From NCBI GenBank assembly GCA_030729385.1, contig JANQXM010000047.1, positions 1 through 64,000 of the forward strand: a stretch of 64,000 nucleotides of DNA, in the 5' to 3' direction. Below the pieces are notes generated by a model. The model was not told the DNA's origin and searched no databases. It saw only the letters and a program-made list of their open reading frames with translations. The translations under genes and the position numbers were made by a program. Source of the DNA: Opitutales bacterium. Its GTDB lineage: Bacteria; Verrucomicrobiota; Verrucomicrobiia; Opitutales; Coraliomargaritaceae. Shown here piece after piece: positions 27,801-37,138 of this stretch (the stretch's first letter is position 1; every line of letters begins with the position of its first letter).

Positions 27801-27833
27801 GCACCTTGAAACGTGAAACACGTCACAAGGTGC
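27801..27833. other. Second hairpin with nested palindrome after the symporter
   Basis: The inverted repeat gcaccttg / caaggtgc encloses a second perfect one, acgtg-aaa-cacgt. It sits 8 bases after the symporter stop codon, upstream of the strong terminator. It could stabilise the mRNA end or add to termination; the inner palindrome also resembles a protein-binding site. Confidence 0.5.
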
Positions 27834-27840
27834 ATTGAAA

Positions 27841-29466
27841 TTATCCAGCGAAAGATACGTAGATTGCGATCACCACGACGATGAGAATCACACTAGCAAT
27901 CTTAGCGCCCTTCCATGGAGTCATGTCAATTGGAGTATCGGTCTCAAGAATCCAAGCTGTCTCACGTGGCTTAACAGCAGCCCAGACGAGCATGATAAGA
28001 ACCAACAGAGCGAAGACGAATCCAAGGAAGTGGAAGTTGTAGAGGAAGATCTTGTCCACAGCCTCGTCGAGTCCGGGAACGAAGTATTTCACCGCCAGCA
28101 TGACTAGACCGATGAGAAGTGCGGTGAAAGCAGCCACACTTGGCACGCGTGAATGCAGCATACCTACAACCACCACCGAGAAAATCGGGATGAAGTAAAT
28201 GCCGTTCATCTTTTGCAAGTAACCGAAGATACTGTCCTGACCAGCGAGCAGCGGAGCTACGAACATGGCAGCGATTGCGATGGTCACCACGAAGATCTTG
28301 GCAGCACGCATGGTCGATGCCTCACTCGCGTTTGGACTGATAATGTGCTTGTAGAAACCGATACTAAACAGCGCGGACGTGCTGTTCAGGGCGGCATTGA
28401 AAGAGCTCAAAATCGCACCAACCATCACAGCGGCGAAGAAACCAGTAAGTTGTGGCGGTAGAACTTCACGCACCAATGTGCCATAAGCTTGGTCGTTTGT
28501 AATGCCATCTGCAGCAAACAGGTGGAATGCAATGATACCAGGAAGAACGAGATAGATCGGACCGAGCAATTTAAGCGCACCAGTTAACAAAACACCCTTT
28601 TGGCCTTCCGCCAGGCTACTGGCACCAAAAGTTCTTTGGATGATTTGCTGGTTCGTGCACCAGTAGAAAAGATTCAACAGCGCCACACCGGTAAAGAGTG
28701 TGCTGAACGGCACGCTGGTATCGCTTGTGCCAATAGAGTTCAAACGCTCAGGGTTGGCTTCTTTTAGAATGCTCCAACCTTCGAGGATGCCTTGACCGTC
28801 GCTCACACGGTCCAAAGCGAACCATGCAATCATGAAACCGCCGATTAGGAGGCCAATGCCGTTAATCGTATCCAAAACCGCGAGAGTTTTAAGACCACCA
28901 AAACGCGTGTAAATACCACCCATGATACCGATCAAGAAAACGGTGAGCCAAAGAATGACTGTGTCCGGATCATGCATCGTGCCCAAGAACGATACAGGCT
29001 CTGTAATTCCCGTGAGGGTTTTCAAATCGAGCATCACAGAAAGTCCAACCGCACCACTATAGAGAATGATCGGGATCAGCAAAAACGCATACGCTAGGAG
29101 GAAGACCATATTGGTCAGGCTCTGTGTGCGCTTATCAAAGCGATTTTCCAAGAACTGAGGCACTGTTGTGATGCCTGCCTTGAGGAACTTCGGAAGGAAG
29201 AACAAGGCCATCAAAACGAGCGCGATAACAGCAACCACTTCCCACGCCATCACAGCGAGACCGTCCTTAAAGGCGGCACCGTTGAGACCAACCATTTGCT
29301 CGGTTGATAGATTCGTCAAAAGCAACGAACCAGCGATAACAGGAAAGGTCAGCGAGCGTCCGCCCAGAAAGAAGCCCGTAGAAGAGCTTTTTTCCGAATT
29401 ACGGGTTATCATAAATGTGACAACCGCTGCAAAGATAGTGAAACCTAAGAAAGATAGGAGAACCAT
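27841..29466 (-). CDS. Sodium/solute symporter (SSS, SLC5-like)
   Basis: A 541-residue inner-membrane protein with about 13-14 hydrophobic segments. The N-terminal 'GFFLGGRSLTFPVIAGSLLL' with 'TNLSTEQMVGLNG' and the later 'GGLKTLAVLDTINGIGLLIGG' and 'SSFNAALNSTSALFSIGFY' are characteristic of SSS transporters of the sugar-carrying SGLT/galactose type. It should couple sodium entry to uptake of a sugar or related solute. It is divergent from a XylR-like regulator, whose ligand may be the transported sugar or a product of it. Two hairpins follow the stop codon. Family assignment is secure; substrate is inference from context. Confidence 0.92.
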   Translation of the reverse strand: MVLLSFLGFTIFAAVVTFMITRNSEKSSSTGFFLGGRSLTFPVIAGSLLLTNLSTEQMVGLNGAAFKDGLAVMAWEVVAVIALVLMALFFLPKFLKAGITTVPQFLENRFDKRTQSLTNMVFLLAYAFLLIPIILYSGAVGLSVMLDLKTLTGITEPVSFLGTMHDPDTVILWLTVFLIGIMGGIYTRFGGLKTLAVLDTINGIGLLIGGFMIAWFALDRVSDGQGILEGWSILKEANPERLNSIGTSDTSVPFSTLFTGVALLNLFYWCTNQQIIQRTFGASSLAEGQKGVLLTGALKLLGPIYLVLPGIIAFHLFAADGITNDQAYGTLVREVLPPQLTGFFAAVMVGAILSSFNAALNSTSALFSIGFYKHIISPNASEASTMRAAKIFVVTIAIAAMFVAPLLAGQDSIFGYLQKMNGIYFIPIFSVVVVGMLHSRVPSVAAFTALLIGLVMLAVKYFVPGLDEAVDKIFLYNFHFLGFVFALLVLIMLVWAAVKPRETAWILETDTPIDMTPWKGAKIASVILIVVVIAIYVSFAG

Positions 29467-29715
29467 AATGAGTTGGGGGTTATAATTTCGTTAACAATAG
29501 GATAGAAAACAGAAGCACTCACTAGTTAAAAGTGAGACGCGCCGATTTAGTGAGAGATATTAACTAATAGCAAACCATTCCTCCGCCCCACTTTATGTGA
29601 AGCGATGATAAAAGGTTCACCACCTGCAAATCGTAAAGTTAGCAGAATAGCTCTTGGAAATTAAGCCACAATCGTTTTTATTTTTTAAGAAATCGGGTCA
29701 AACTCATTTCCTACA
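29467..29715. promoter_or_regulatory. Divergent promoter region, symporter / XylR-like gene
   Basis: A 249-base AT-rich space with promoters for both genes. It contains a putative operator at 29586-29599 and a short inverted repeat cactcactagttaaaagtgag near 29516-29536. No Shine-Dalgarno sequence precedes the regulator. Confidence 0.5.
29586..29599 (-). promoter_or_regulatory. Putative operator, CACATAAAGTGGGG (minus strand)
   Basis: A degenerate member of the recurring 14-bp element, close to CACGTAAAGACGGG found at 53020. It lies in the shared promoter space of the symporter and the XylR-like regulator. This is the weakest but one of the six and could be coincidental. Confidence 0.35.
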
Positions 29716-30855
29716 ATGAAACGTATAGCAATTCTAGTAGAAACATCGCTTGCCTCGGGACGCCAAATATTAACAGGCATCTCGAAGTTTCTGGATGAGG
29801 GCTCAGACTGGTCCGCCTATCAGTGCTTAGGCTCTCTTGGAGCAATGAATACTGAGTTGATACGCAATTGGGAAGGCGACGGCATCATCGCTCGAATTGA
29901 TAATAAGGAACTTCTCAAAATGATCCAACGCAAGGGCGTCCCCACAGTCGACGTTTTAGGCAACGTGGCACAAGAGCAATTCCCACTCGTCAAATGCAAT
30001 GACCGCGCAATTGGCGCGGCGGTAGCCAAGCACTTTATCGAAAATGCACACTACAACTTCGCATATATTGGGCTGAGCAATGAGCGGTGGTCTCTTGAGC
30101 GCGAGGAAGGCTTTAGGCAGGTGATCCATGCGCAGGGAAACGAAGTGTCCACTTTTCACTTTGAACAGCGCCAGATGGAGAAAATTTTCACGGGCAATGA
30201 ATTCGATGAACTCAGAAAGTGGCTGGTCAGTTTAAACACACCGGTGGCGATCATGGTCGCCAGTGATCAATTTGCTCAATTGATCTTCGAAACTTGCCAA
30301 CAATTGGACCTAGCAATACCCGAAGATGTTTGTGTGGTGGGCGTGGATAACGACCGCCCTTTTAGTAATCTATGTCGTCCGCGCTTAAGCAGTGTCGAGC
30401 CGGACCATGTGCAGATCGGCTATCTCGCGGCTAAGACGCTGGATTCAATGATCTCGAACAAGCAACCGGATCAGCGAGTCATCGAAATCGATACCTACAC
30501 ACTACACCGAAGACAATCGAGTGAGCTGATTGCACTCGACGATGTTTCAATTGTCCAGGCACTCAAATACATACGATTACACGCGTCCGAATCGCCGAGC
30601 ATTAATACCATCGCCGAAGTATCGGGTCTTTCACGAACGATCCTGCAACGTCGCTTTCGCGACAAAATCGGACGAACGGTTGGCGACACCGTGCTGAGCG
30701 AGAAGCTTCGCTTAGCACGCGAAATGTTAAAGCACACCAACCTCCCCCTCTCGATTGTTGCGGAACGCAGCGGCTTCAACTCGCAAGAATACATGAACCA
30801 CATATTCAAGACACACTTGAAAACTACACCGAGGAAATATCGCCTACAGGGTTAA
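29716..30855 (+). CDS. XylR-like transcriptional regulator (LacI-type sensor + AraC HTH)
   Basis: A 379-residue regulator built like enterobacterial XylR: a periplasmic-binding-protein-like ligand domain (about 1-270; 'VETSLASGRQILTGISKFL', 'VCVVGVDNDRPFSNLCRPRLS') fused to a C-terminal AraC-type double helix-turn-helix (about 280-377; 'INTIAEVSGLSRTILQRRF', 'LSIVAERSGFNSQEYMNHIF'). Such proteins bind a monosaccharide and activate uptake and catabolism genes. It faces the symporter across 249 bases and most probably controls it. Its stop codon is one base from that of the convergent HAD gene. The ligand cannot be deduced from sequence; L-fucose, xylose or galactose would all fit. Confidence 0.9.
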   Translation: MKRIAILVETSLASGRQILTGISKFLDEGSDWSAYQCLGSLGAMNTELIRNWEGDGIIARIDNKELLKMIQRKGVPTVDVLGNVAQEQFPLVKCNDRAIGAAVAKHFIENAHYNFAYIGLSNERWSLEREEGFRQVIHAQGNEVSTFHFEQRQMEKIFTGNEFDELRKWLVSLNTPVAIMVASDQFAQLIFETCQQLDLAIPEDVCVVGVDNDRPFSNLCRPRLSSVEPDHVQIGYLAAKTLDSMISNKQPDQRVIEIDTYTLHRRQSSELIALDDVSIVQALKYIRLHASESPSINTIAEVSGLSRTILQRRFRDKIGRTVGDTVLSEKLRLAREMLKHTNLPLSIVAERSGFNSQEYMNHIFKTHLKTTPRKYRLQG

Positions 30856-30856
30856 C

Positions 30857-31696
30857 TTACTTTAGGAAGTCGATCAATGCCGCCCCAAAACTATGGGGTG
30901 AAACATGCCCACTCGGTCCTTTCGACTGAGCCAGCTCGATAATACGGGGATGCGCATTCGCTGGGCAAATGACTTGCTCAAAGGTTTCGAAAATAGACAG
31001 ATCGTTCAGATAGTCGCCCATTGCCAAGGCATCCGTCAGGTCAATTTTCAAGTGAGCCGATAGTAATGTAATGCCGTCCATCTTGGTAATCTCGGGCAAG
31101 ACATCAATGAAACTGTCGGAACGGCAAAACTCTAGTTGTGCAAATGCCTCAGCCGACAGACTTTCGCGAGCGAGTGATTCTATAGCGGCTTGCACCGTTG
31201 CAGGGTCTGCATTCGCAGGAAAATCAAAAGAGAGATTACAGTCCTTATCCAAGCGTGCCATATTGCCACCAAAGATAGCCTCCATAGCAGCTTGCCCCTC
31301 CGCATCATACCAACTGAGAAGTTGCTCCATGGTATCGAGATTCGCGTAACGTTTAGCTAAATCCGGCAGACCGCAATCGTTGGCCATTTGCACAAGATCC
31401 AGGTTTCTATCTTCAACACGATCATAGATCACGGATGCGTGCTCGAGTAAGAAGTAACGCAATTTAGGGGTCTGCAAATACTTGGCAAAATTTTGGCAAA
31501 TCGGCCAGAAGCGACCGGTGTTGATCACAAAATGCTCCAAATGTGAGGCATCAACCGCACCATCAATCGCCTCAAGCATCGCAATCTGATTAGCCGAAGG
31601 TTCCCAACTGGCATCGGCGCCAAAGCCTTCGCCGTCCTCAGGATTCAAACATCCATCGACGTCTTGGAAGAGTATTTTGATCTGCTCAAGTTTCAT
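30857..31696 (-). CDS. HAD-superfamily hydrolase (Cof/SPP-like)
   Basis: A 279-residue cytosolic phosphatase. Motif I is 'LFQDVDGCLNPE' (nucleophile Asp12, general acid Asp14), motif II the Thr of 'VINTGRF', motif III a Lys in the 'ITKMDGI' region, and motif IV 'MGDYLNDLSIFE'. The long central insertion is a C2-type cap, typical of Cof-like and sucrose/mannosyl-phosphoglycerate phosphatases. It probably dephosphorylates a sugar phosphate. It lies convergent to the XylR-like gene with one base between the stop codons, and 172 bases downstream of the HEAT gene, from which it is separated by a hairpin terminator. The start at 31696 is the first plausible ATG. Confidence 0.85.
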   Translation of the reverse strand: MKLEQIKILFQDVDGCLNPEDGEGFGADASWEPSANQIAMLEAIDGAVDASHLEHFVINTGRFWPICQNFAKYLQTPKLRYFLLEHASVIYDRVEDRNLDLVQMANDCGLPDLAKRYANLDTMEQLLSWYDAEGQAAMEAIFGGNMARLDKDCNLSFDFPANADPATVQAAIESLARESLSAEAFAQLEFCRSDSFIDVLPEITKMDGITLLSAHLKIDLTDALAMGDYLNDLSIFETFEQVICPANAHPRIIELAQSKGPSGHVSPHSFGAALIDFLK

Positions 31697-31771
31697 GACA
31701 TCAAACGGACTAAAGCAGATACTCCTGAGCCGCTATCTTTAATTCGAAAACCCCAATATTTAAGCGCATGA

Positions 31772-31808
31772 AAACTCGTGAAGCAAAAGCGCCGTGCTCC
31801 ACGAGTTT
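31772..31808 (-). terminator. Hairpin terminator of the 42.6-31.9 kb operon
   Basis: A 14-bp stem with one mismatch (aaactcgtgaagca / tgctccacgagttt) follows the HEAT-repeat gene on the minus strand and ends in tttt. It should close the long minus-strand operon and separate it from the HAD gene. The T-tract is short, so efficiency is uncertain. Confidence 0.65.
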
Positions 31809-31868
31809 ATTCACACACACAATAAAATTCTAATAACTAACAGCCTCAATTAGTAGCCGTCACAAAAC

Positions 31869-33755
31869 TTACTTTATGAGTTTCTTAACTTGTTCACCAA
31901 TTTCAGAATCCGAGGCTAATGATTTGAAGGACTGGTTGAATGCCCGCTGCGTCTTTCTATTCATGCTCATACCTTTAAATGTATCTAAGATGGATTGCTT
32001 GAACTCAAGCGACGGCGCGGTCTGTATTGCCTTGGCTGCTAAGTCGAATTTGGCATCGGATTCGCCTGAGATGCCTTTTTGTGAAACCAAGCGTAAAATG
32101 CCTTTTACTGCAGCTGCCGCATCAGCTTCGGATGCACCAGGCTTCGACATGACTGCAATCCACACATCACCACCAGATACATCCGACCATCTGCTAAGCG
32201 ACCGGAGTGCATCCGCCCGTAACGAGCTGTCCGTGACGATTAAGTTTTGCAAATAGTCAGCCGCGGGCTTGCAAGACACACCATCCAAAATCGCTAAAAT
32301 CGCCTTACGCTGCTCATCATTTGCAGCGGACTTTAACGCCGGTGCAAAAGAGCTAGTCCATAAACCATCGCTACTAGCCAAGCTGACACTTAGCTTCTTT
32401 AAGCTGCCCTGCGCGGCACGTGTGTCTGCATCATTCTTCAGCACGGCTGCCAACAATACATCGACACTCTCTTTACCTCCGATCAATTCCATGGACTGAA
32501 AAGCTGCCTTCTTAAGCTCCGAGTTCGTGGTCTCAGCCACGAGTTGATTAATTAAATCAATCGCACCTTTAGTATTTCTTAGAGTCATCAATTTAACCGC
32601 TGCCACTTGTGCATCGGCATGGCTCGAGTCAGACGCAGCCTTTAACAAATCAGCGTCTGCAGCAGGCGCATTGATTCGAATTAATGCCTCCTTAATGACA
32701 CTGTTATTCGAGTCTGCCAAAAAGAGCTCATAGAGTGCAGGATAGCTTTGATCAGTACCGATCACACCAAGTGTTTTGATCGCCTCTGACTTGATCTCGG
32801 CAGAACCGCGCTCGAGAATCGCGAGAACCTGCGATTCATATTGATTGAGCTCCAAATCACTGATCACTCCTAAAAAGATCGCTTGCGTTGAAGCGTCTAG
32901 CGAAGGCAATAGATCGATGACTTCTTCTTGCATAGCAGATGTCAACGCGGCACGTATGATGAGACTGCGGGCTGGATAAGCCTCCTCATTGATCGCCGTT
33001 TGCAGTAAAGCCTTAGCAGAAGCGACATCCAATGCAATCAGCTGCTGAAAAGCACCTAACTTAACCGCAGTATTGTGACCATTCACTGCAAGCGCTTTGG
33101 CAACAGAAATATCGCTCAAACCTGCATCTAGTAGCGCGAATGCAATATCTTGTTTAAGCTCAACACTAGCACTGCTGGTTTTCTTCATCAAAGCAGCTTC
33201 GGCATCTTTCCCACCGATTTTGCCTAATGCCATCGCAGCCTTCGCGGCGACCGCATACGATTCTGAATCGAGCAACGCAGTGACTTTTGAGACTGAGTTC
33301 ACATCTCCACGATAAGCCAATGCATCGAGGATAGCGCCCTGCTCCTCAGTTGGCACTCCGCTCAGAGCGTTCTCCAAAACACGTGTCGCGGCATCCGATG
33401 GATTCGCTTGTAATGCGAGACGTGCCAAATCACGAATGCGCACATCCTTATCAACCAAAAGCTGAGCTAGAGGCAAAGTAGATGCTTCGTCGCCAAACAA
33501 CTCGAGCATTCGAATCGACCAATAACGAACAGCAAAAGAGTGGTCAGCTGAAATTGCTTCATGGATCTGTTCAATCGCTGCAATACGATCAGCACCAGCG
33601 GAATCAGTAATGGCTTGGCGTAACTCGATTCGGGCAGTCTTACGCAGCCCATAGTCATCCGCATCCAGCTTCGAAATTAGCCCGCTTACATCAGCAGCTA
33701 GAGCGCTAGTGGCAAACACTAGGCAGCTCAAAAGAATTAGTAATTTTTGATACAT
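31869..33755 (-). CDS. Secreted HEAT-repeat protein
   Basis: A 628-residue protein with a signal peptide (MYQKLLILLSCLVFATSALA) followed by about 15 HEAT/armadillo-like helical repeats through most of its length, for example 'AVAAKAAMALGKIGGKDAEA', 'SEAIKTLGVIGTDQSYPALY' and 'ELKKAAFQSMELIGGKESVD'. Such solenoids bind proteins rather than catalyse. It is the last gene of the minus-strand operon, 41 bases after the Gfo/Idh/MocA gene, and a hairpin terminator lies beyond it. HEAT proteins of this kind recur in Planctomycetes and Verrucomicrobiota, but a specific function is not known. A scaffold for the exported oxidoreductase and DUF1080 proteins is possible but speculative. Confidence 0.83.
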   Translation of the reverse strand: MYQKLLILLSCLVFATSALAADVSGLISKLDADDYGLRKTARIELRQAITDSAGADRIAAIEQIHEAISADHSFAVRYWSIRMLELFGDEASTLPLAQLLVDKDVRIRDLARLALQANPSDAATRVLENALSGVPTEEQGAILDALAYRGDVNSVSKVTALLDSESYAVAAKAAMALGKIGGKDAEAALMKKTSSASVELKQDIAFALLDAGLSDISVAKALAVNGHNTAVKLGAFQQLIALDVASAKALLQTAINEEAYPARSLIIRAALTSAMQEEVIDLLPSLDASTQAIFLGVISDLELNQYESQVLAILERGSAEIKSEAIKTLGVIGTDQSYPALYELFLADSNNSVIKEALIRINAPAADADLLKAASDSSHADAQVAAVKLMTLRNTKGAIDLINQLVAETTNSELKKAAFQSMELIGGKESVDVLLAAVLKNDADTRAAQGSLKKLSVSLASSDGLWTSSFAPALKSAANDEQRKAILAILDGVSCKPAADYLQNLIVTDSSLRADALRSLSRWSDVSGGDVWIAVMSKPGASEADAAAAVKGILRLVSQKGISGESDAKFDLAAKAIQTAPSLEFKQSILDTFKGMSMNRKTQRAFNQSFKSLASDSEIGEQVKKLIK

Positions 33756-33796
33756 TTTGAAATTTTATAAAGTTGTAGTCGTTACGTCTCCGCAAT

Positions 33797-35074
33797 TTAG
33801 ACCGGAAGTTCGTAACCCGCACGACGTGGACGATCCATCCAGCGTAGTGCATCGGCATCGTTAAGAATCTGTTCAGATTTTGGATCCCACTGAATGGAAC
33901 GACCTAAACGCTCGGCGATTCCGGACAACTGACAAATGGTGCCAGTGCGATGCCCAATAGTAGCTGGGCAAATCGGGGTTTTGCGTGATTTAACGCAATC
34001 GATCCAGTTATTCTGTTGATTACTAGATTCATACAATCGCACATCTCCCGATGAGAGCGGACGCTTAGCCATACCAGGAACACTCGTTTCCAATTCACCA
34101 CGGCTGGCAAGCACTTCGCCCTTCGTGCCGATGAAACGAATCATGTGCCCCTTCATATCCTGATGATCACGGATCACCTTAATGCCATCATCATATTGAT
34201 GGTATTGATACTTTTCACCTTTATAGCCCTTAGGCACAAACAGATTTGGTCCACTATCATCGCGACCGAGTGCCCACTGAATAATGTCAAAGTGGTGAGC
34301 ACCCCAATCGCCATTCTTACGAGAACCATATTCCCAATAACTGCGCCATCCGCCACCAAAGGAACCAAGCACTCTCTCAGCAGTATATGGTTCGTAAGGA
34401 GCAGGTCCCAACCACTTGTCGTAGTTAAAGCCTTGAGGTATTGGCTGTTCAGCACCTAGTGTTGAAGGCGGAAAGCCACCCAGTCGTGCATAAATTTCCT
34501 TAATTTCACCTATCCAGCCGTTACGCACGATTTCAGCCGCTTTGCGGAAGTTACGATCTGATCGCTGCATGGAGCCAACCTGCAATATCGTTCCATAACG
34601 CTTTTCTGCCTCAACCATCGCCTTACCTTCATCAATCGTAAGTGTCATCGGCTTCTCGACATAAACATCCTTCCCTGCCCGCATCGCCGCAATGGCGATG
34701 GCTGCATGCCAGTGATCGGGAGTCACGATGACGACAGCATCGACTGCAGGGTCATTGATGATGTCCTCGTAGTCAGGCGTGGCTTTAATATCCTTAAAGC
34801 CACGCTTAGACATCTCTTGCTTGGCCTTAGTCAATTGCTCAGGTTTAACGTCACACACATAGAGTGGCTGCACATCACTACGCCCAGTCATACCATAGTG
34901 AACACCGACCTGTAAGCCCATACCAATATAGGCAATATTCACTCGACCATTGGCACCGGTCCTACCGTTAATACCAAAGGTTTCGGAACGAAGAATCATT
35001 GGCGCTGCCAACAATGAGGTGCCAAGAAGTGCGCCTTGCTTCATAAAGCTACGGCGTGATTGATGTGCTTTCAT
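33797..35074 (-). CDS. Gfo/Idh/MocA oxidoreductase, Tat-exported
   Basis: A 425-residue NAD(P)-dependent oxidoreductase with a Tat signal ([14 protein letters not shown]). The Rossmann fold runs from about 38 to 160 ('[12 protein letters not shown]' as the dinucleotide loop), followed by the family motif 'VYVEKPMTL' and the C-terminal alpha/beta domain with '[16 protein letters not shown]', whose His/Asp pair is usually catalytic. The C-terminal '[20 protein letters not shown]' is typical of the DUF1080-associated group. It is strikingly similar to the exported enzyme at 46516-47844. It follows the ThuA gene by 23 bases. Oxidation of glycosides at C3 is the role suggested by context; sequence alone does not fix the substrate. 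Confidence 0.92.
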   Translation of the reverse strand: MKAHQSRRSFMKQGALLGTSLLAAPMILRSETFGINGRTGANGRVNIAYIGMGLQVGVHYGMTGRSDVQPLYVCDVKPEQLTKAKQEMSKRGFKDIKATPDYEDIINDPAVDAVVIVTPDHWHAAIAIAAMRAGKDVYVEKPMTLTIDEGKAMVEAEKRYGTILQVGSMQRSDRNFRKAAEIVRNGWIGEIKEIYARLGGFPPSTLGAEQPIPQGFNYDKWLGPAPYEPYTAERVLGSFGGGWRSYWEYGSRKNGDWGAHHFDIIQWALGRDDSGPNLFVPKGYKGEKYQYHQYDDGIKVIRDHQDMKGHMIRFIGTKGEVLASRGELETSVPGMAKRPLSSGDVRLYESSNQQNNWIDCVKSRKTPICPATIGHRTGTICQLSGIAERLGRSIQWDPKSEQILNDADALRWMDRPRRAGYELPV

Positions 35075-35097
35075 AATAAAAAGAGAAGAATTAGAAA

Positions 35098-36042
35098 TTA
35101 ACGCTTTGCGCTAGGTGTAGTATCCGCTTCAAGGTCACCTGTTGCGAATTGGATGCCGGCAAGAAAATGCTTCAGCATCAGATTACTAGTGAAGATGTGA
35201 TCGTTATGTCCAAGGCTAGTATAGAATACCCGCCCTTTACCTACGCTCTGCACCCAAGCTACGGCATAGTCGTTGTCTTCGCGCTTCAGACCTTCGACCT
35301 GGGCGCTCTTCTCAACATTAACATGCATTAAAACACGCAGTCTATCACGGGTGTATGGCTCTTCACGGAATTGGTAAATCTCTTCCTTAAAGCTAAACTC
35401 ACGAAGGTCACCAAATACTGGCTTCATTGTGCCATGCTCAGGATCTTCAACAGTGATCGTAACATTCGTATTCGCACGCCATGGGTGACCATCGAAGTAA
35501 CCTCCAATTGCTTTGCCATAATTCTCATGATCGTAGCAAGCATCAGTGGCTGAGTGAATACCAACAAGACCGCCGCCATCTGCAATGTATCGGATGATAT
35601 TATCAGTCAGGCGCACTTGACGCTCCTGTAGCGAAGCCCAGTCTTCCTCGGAAAACTTCTTTTTCTGTTTATTGTTGGGCATGAAGAAATCACCGGTGGG
35701 GCTCAGTAAAACAAGCGCGTCAAACTTCTTCAAAGTATCCAGCTCAAAGTTCGCAGGATCATCACTGATCACCACTTCATAAGCGCCGGTTGATTCACCC
35801 AGTTTTTCAAGGGCAAGCTTACCCAAAGGAATCGATTTATGACGATATCCCGCAGTGGCACTAAATACTAGAATACGGCGTGACTCTTTAGGTCTTACGA
35901 TTGGAGCATTCGGCAATGCCTTTTCAACATCAGCGACAAGATTTGGAGCTACAGGCGCATCATTGTGGTTTGGCGCCCAGTCAGCATAACAAGATGTTAG
36001 GCATAGGGTCGATAGGGCTATAATAAGAGATGTATTTTTCAT
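35098..36042 (-). CDS. ThuA-domain lipoprotein
   Basis: A 314-residue protein with a lipoprotein-type signal (LCLTSC, Cys18) and a ThuA/glutamine-amidotransferase-like domain from about 55 to 295 ('[20 protein letters not shown]', '[16 protein letters not shown]', '[19 protein letters not shown]'). ThuA was named from trehalose utilisation in rhizobia, where ThuA and the Gfo/Idh/MocA enzyme ThuB act together on 3-keto sugars. Here it lies between a sugar isomerase-like gene (20 bases upstream) and a Gfo/Idh/MocA gene (23 bases downstream), the same association. It should be anchored at the membrane, periplasmic side. The exact reaction of this member is unknown. Confidence 0.9.
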   Translation of the reverse strand: MKNTSLIIALSTLCLTSCYADWAPNHNDAPVAPNLVADVEKALPNAPIVRPKESRRILVFSATAGYRHKSIPLGKLALEKLGESTGAYEVVISDDPANFELDTLKKFDALVLLSPTGDFFMPNNKQKKKFSEEDWASLQERQVRLTDNIIRYIADGGGLVGIHSATDACYDHENYGKAIGGYFDGHPWRANTNVTITVEDPEHGTMKPVFGDLREFSFKEEIYQFREEPYTRDRLRVLMHVNVEKSAQVEGLKREDNDYAVAWVQSVGKGRVFYTSLGHNDHIFTSNLMLKHFLAGIQFATGDLEADTTPSAKR

Positions 36043-36062
36043 AATAAAAGGATGTGGAGTGA

Positions 36063-37097
36063 TTACTGATTTTCTTTGTCAAAAGCCGCATCGAAAGCGA
36101 CTTGGCTAGGAGAGAAGTCTAAGCGACGCGTGAAGGCGCAGGCCTCTGCCCCACCGTGAAAACGATCCATGCGACCATCTTCCCACTCGATTGAAAGCGG
36201 GCCCTGGTAAGCAACGTCGTTGAGTGCGACAATGACTTCTTCGAAGTTGATATCGCCGCGACCTGGTGAACGAAAATCCCAGTAGCGACGTGCATCACCG
36301 AAATCGGTGTGACCGCCGAATACACCAACATCGCCATTTCCGTGTCCCCACCATGCATCTTTAACGTGGCAGTGGAAAATCCGTTCACCGAACTCGCGAA
36401 TAAACTTCACGTAATCCACACCTTGGTAACCGAGGTGGCTTGGGTCGTAATTAAAACCGAAACGTGGGTGATGCTTAATCGCATCCAGCGCGGTCGCCGC
36501 ACTAGCGATATCAAAAGCGATCTCTGTCGGGTGCACTTCAAGTCCGAAATAAACATCCAGCTTTTCAAAGGCATCCATGATCGGCGTCCAACGATCCGCG
36601 AAGTCTTGGAAGCCTGCTTCAATTTGCCCCGGTGCTACCGGCGGGAAAGAATAAAGTAGGTGCCAAATCGAAGAACCGGTGAAACCATTGACCACAACAC
36701 GCGCAGGTGCACCGCCTGGCTTGGCGTCGAAGAATTTACGTGCTGCCTCGGCTGTGCGAATCATCTCAGCAGCGGCGCGTTGGCGCACACCTTCGGGATC
36801 ACCATCACCCCAGATTTCGGGTGACAAAATAGCTTTGTGGCGTGCGTCAATATTATCGCAAACGGCTTGTCCAACAAGGTGCGTGCTAATCGCTTCGCAA
36901 GTCAGACCATTGGCTTCGAGCAACGCCCACTTCTCGGCGATATAATTCGGTTCAGTGAGTGCGGCGTTGACATCGAAATGATCGCCCCAACAAGCGAGCT
37001 CGACTCCATCGAAGCCCATCTCCTTAACTTTCGGCGCAAGTTCTGCGAGTGAAAGGTCGGCCCATTGGCCAGTGAATAAAGTAACTAGACGTGACAT
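36063..37097 (-). CDS. Sugar phosphate isomerase/epimerase-like TIM-barrel protein
   Basis: A 344-residue cytosolic protein of the xylose isomerase-like AP_endonuc_2 family. It begins '[20 protein letters not shown]' and keeps metal-site segments: '[10 protein letters not shown]' (Glu), '[15 protein letters not shown]' (Asp and His), '[11 protein letters not shown]' (His) and '[12 protein letters not shown]' (Glu). These ligands normally bind a divalent metal used to shift carbonyl groups or isomerise keto sugars. No signal peptide is present. It stands between a DUF1080 gene (41 bases upstream) and the ThuA gene. In this context it could process the 3-keto sugar released by DUF1080 enzymes, which is inference. 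Confidence 0.88.
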   Translation of the reverse strand: MSRLVTLFTGQWADLSLAELAPKVKEMGFDGVELACWGDHFDVNAALTEPNYIAEKWALLEANGLTCEAISTHLVGQAVCDNIDARHKAILSPEIWGDGDPEGVRQRAAAEMIRTAEAARKFFDAKPGGAPARVVVNGFTGSSIWHLLYSFPPVAPGQIEAGFQDFADRWTPIMDAFEKLDVYFGLEVHPTEIAFDIASAATALDAIKHHPRFGFNYDPSHLGYQGVDYVKFIREFGERIFHCHVKDAWWGHGNGDVGVFGGHTDFGDARRYWDFRSPGRGDINFEEVIVALNDVAYQGPLSIEWEDGRMDRFHGGAEACAFTRRLDFSPSQVAFDAAFDKENQ

Positions 37098-37138
37098 ATG
37101 TATTCTTAATTAGGTTAATGTTTGAGTTTGAAAATGGT

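Noticed and set aside
27811-27823. acgtg-aaa-cacgt palindrome as another operator copy
   Set aside because: The spacing between half-sites is one base different and it lies inside a 3'-end hairpin.
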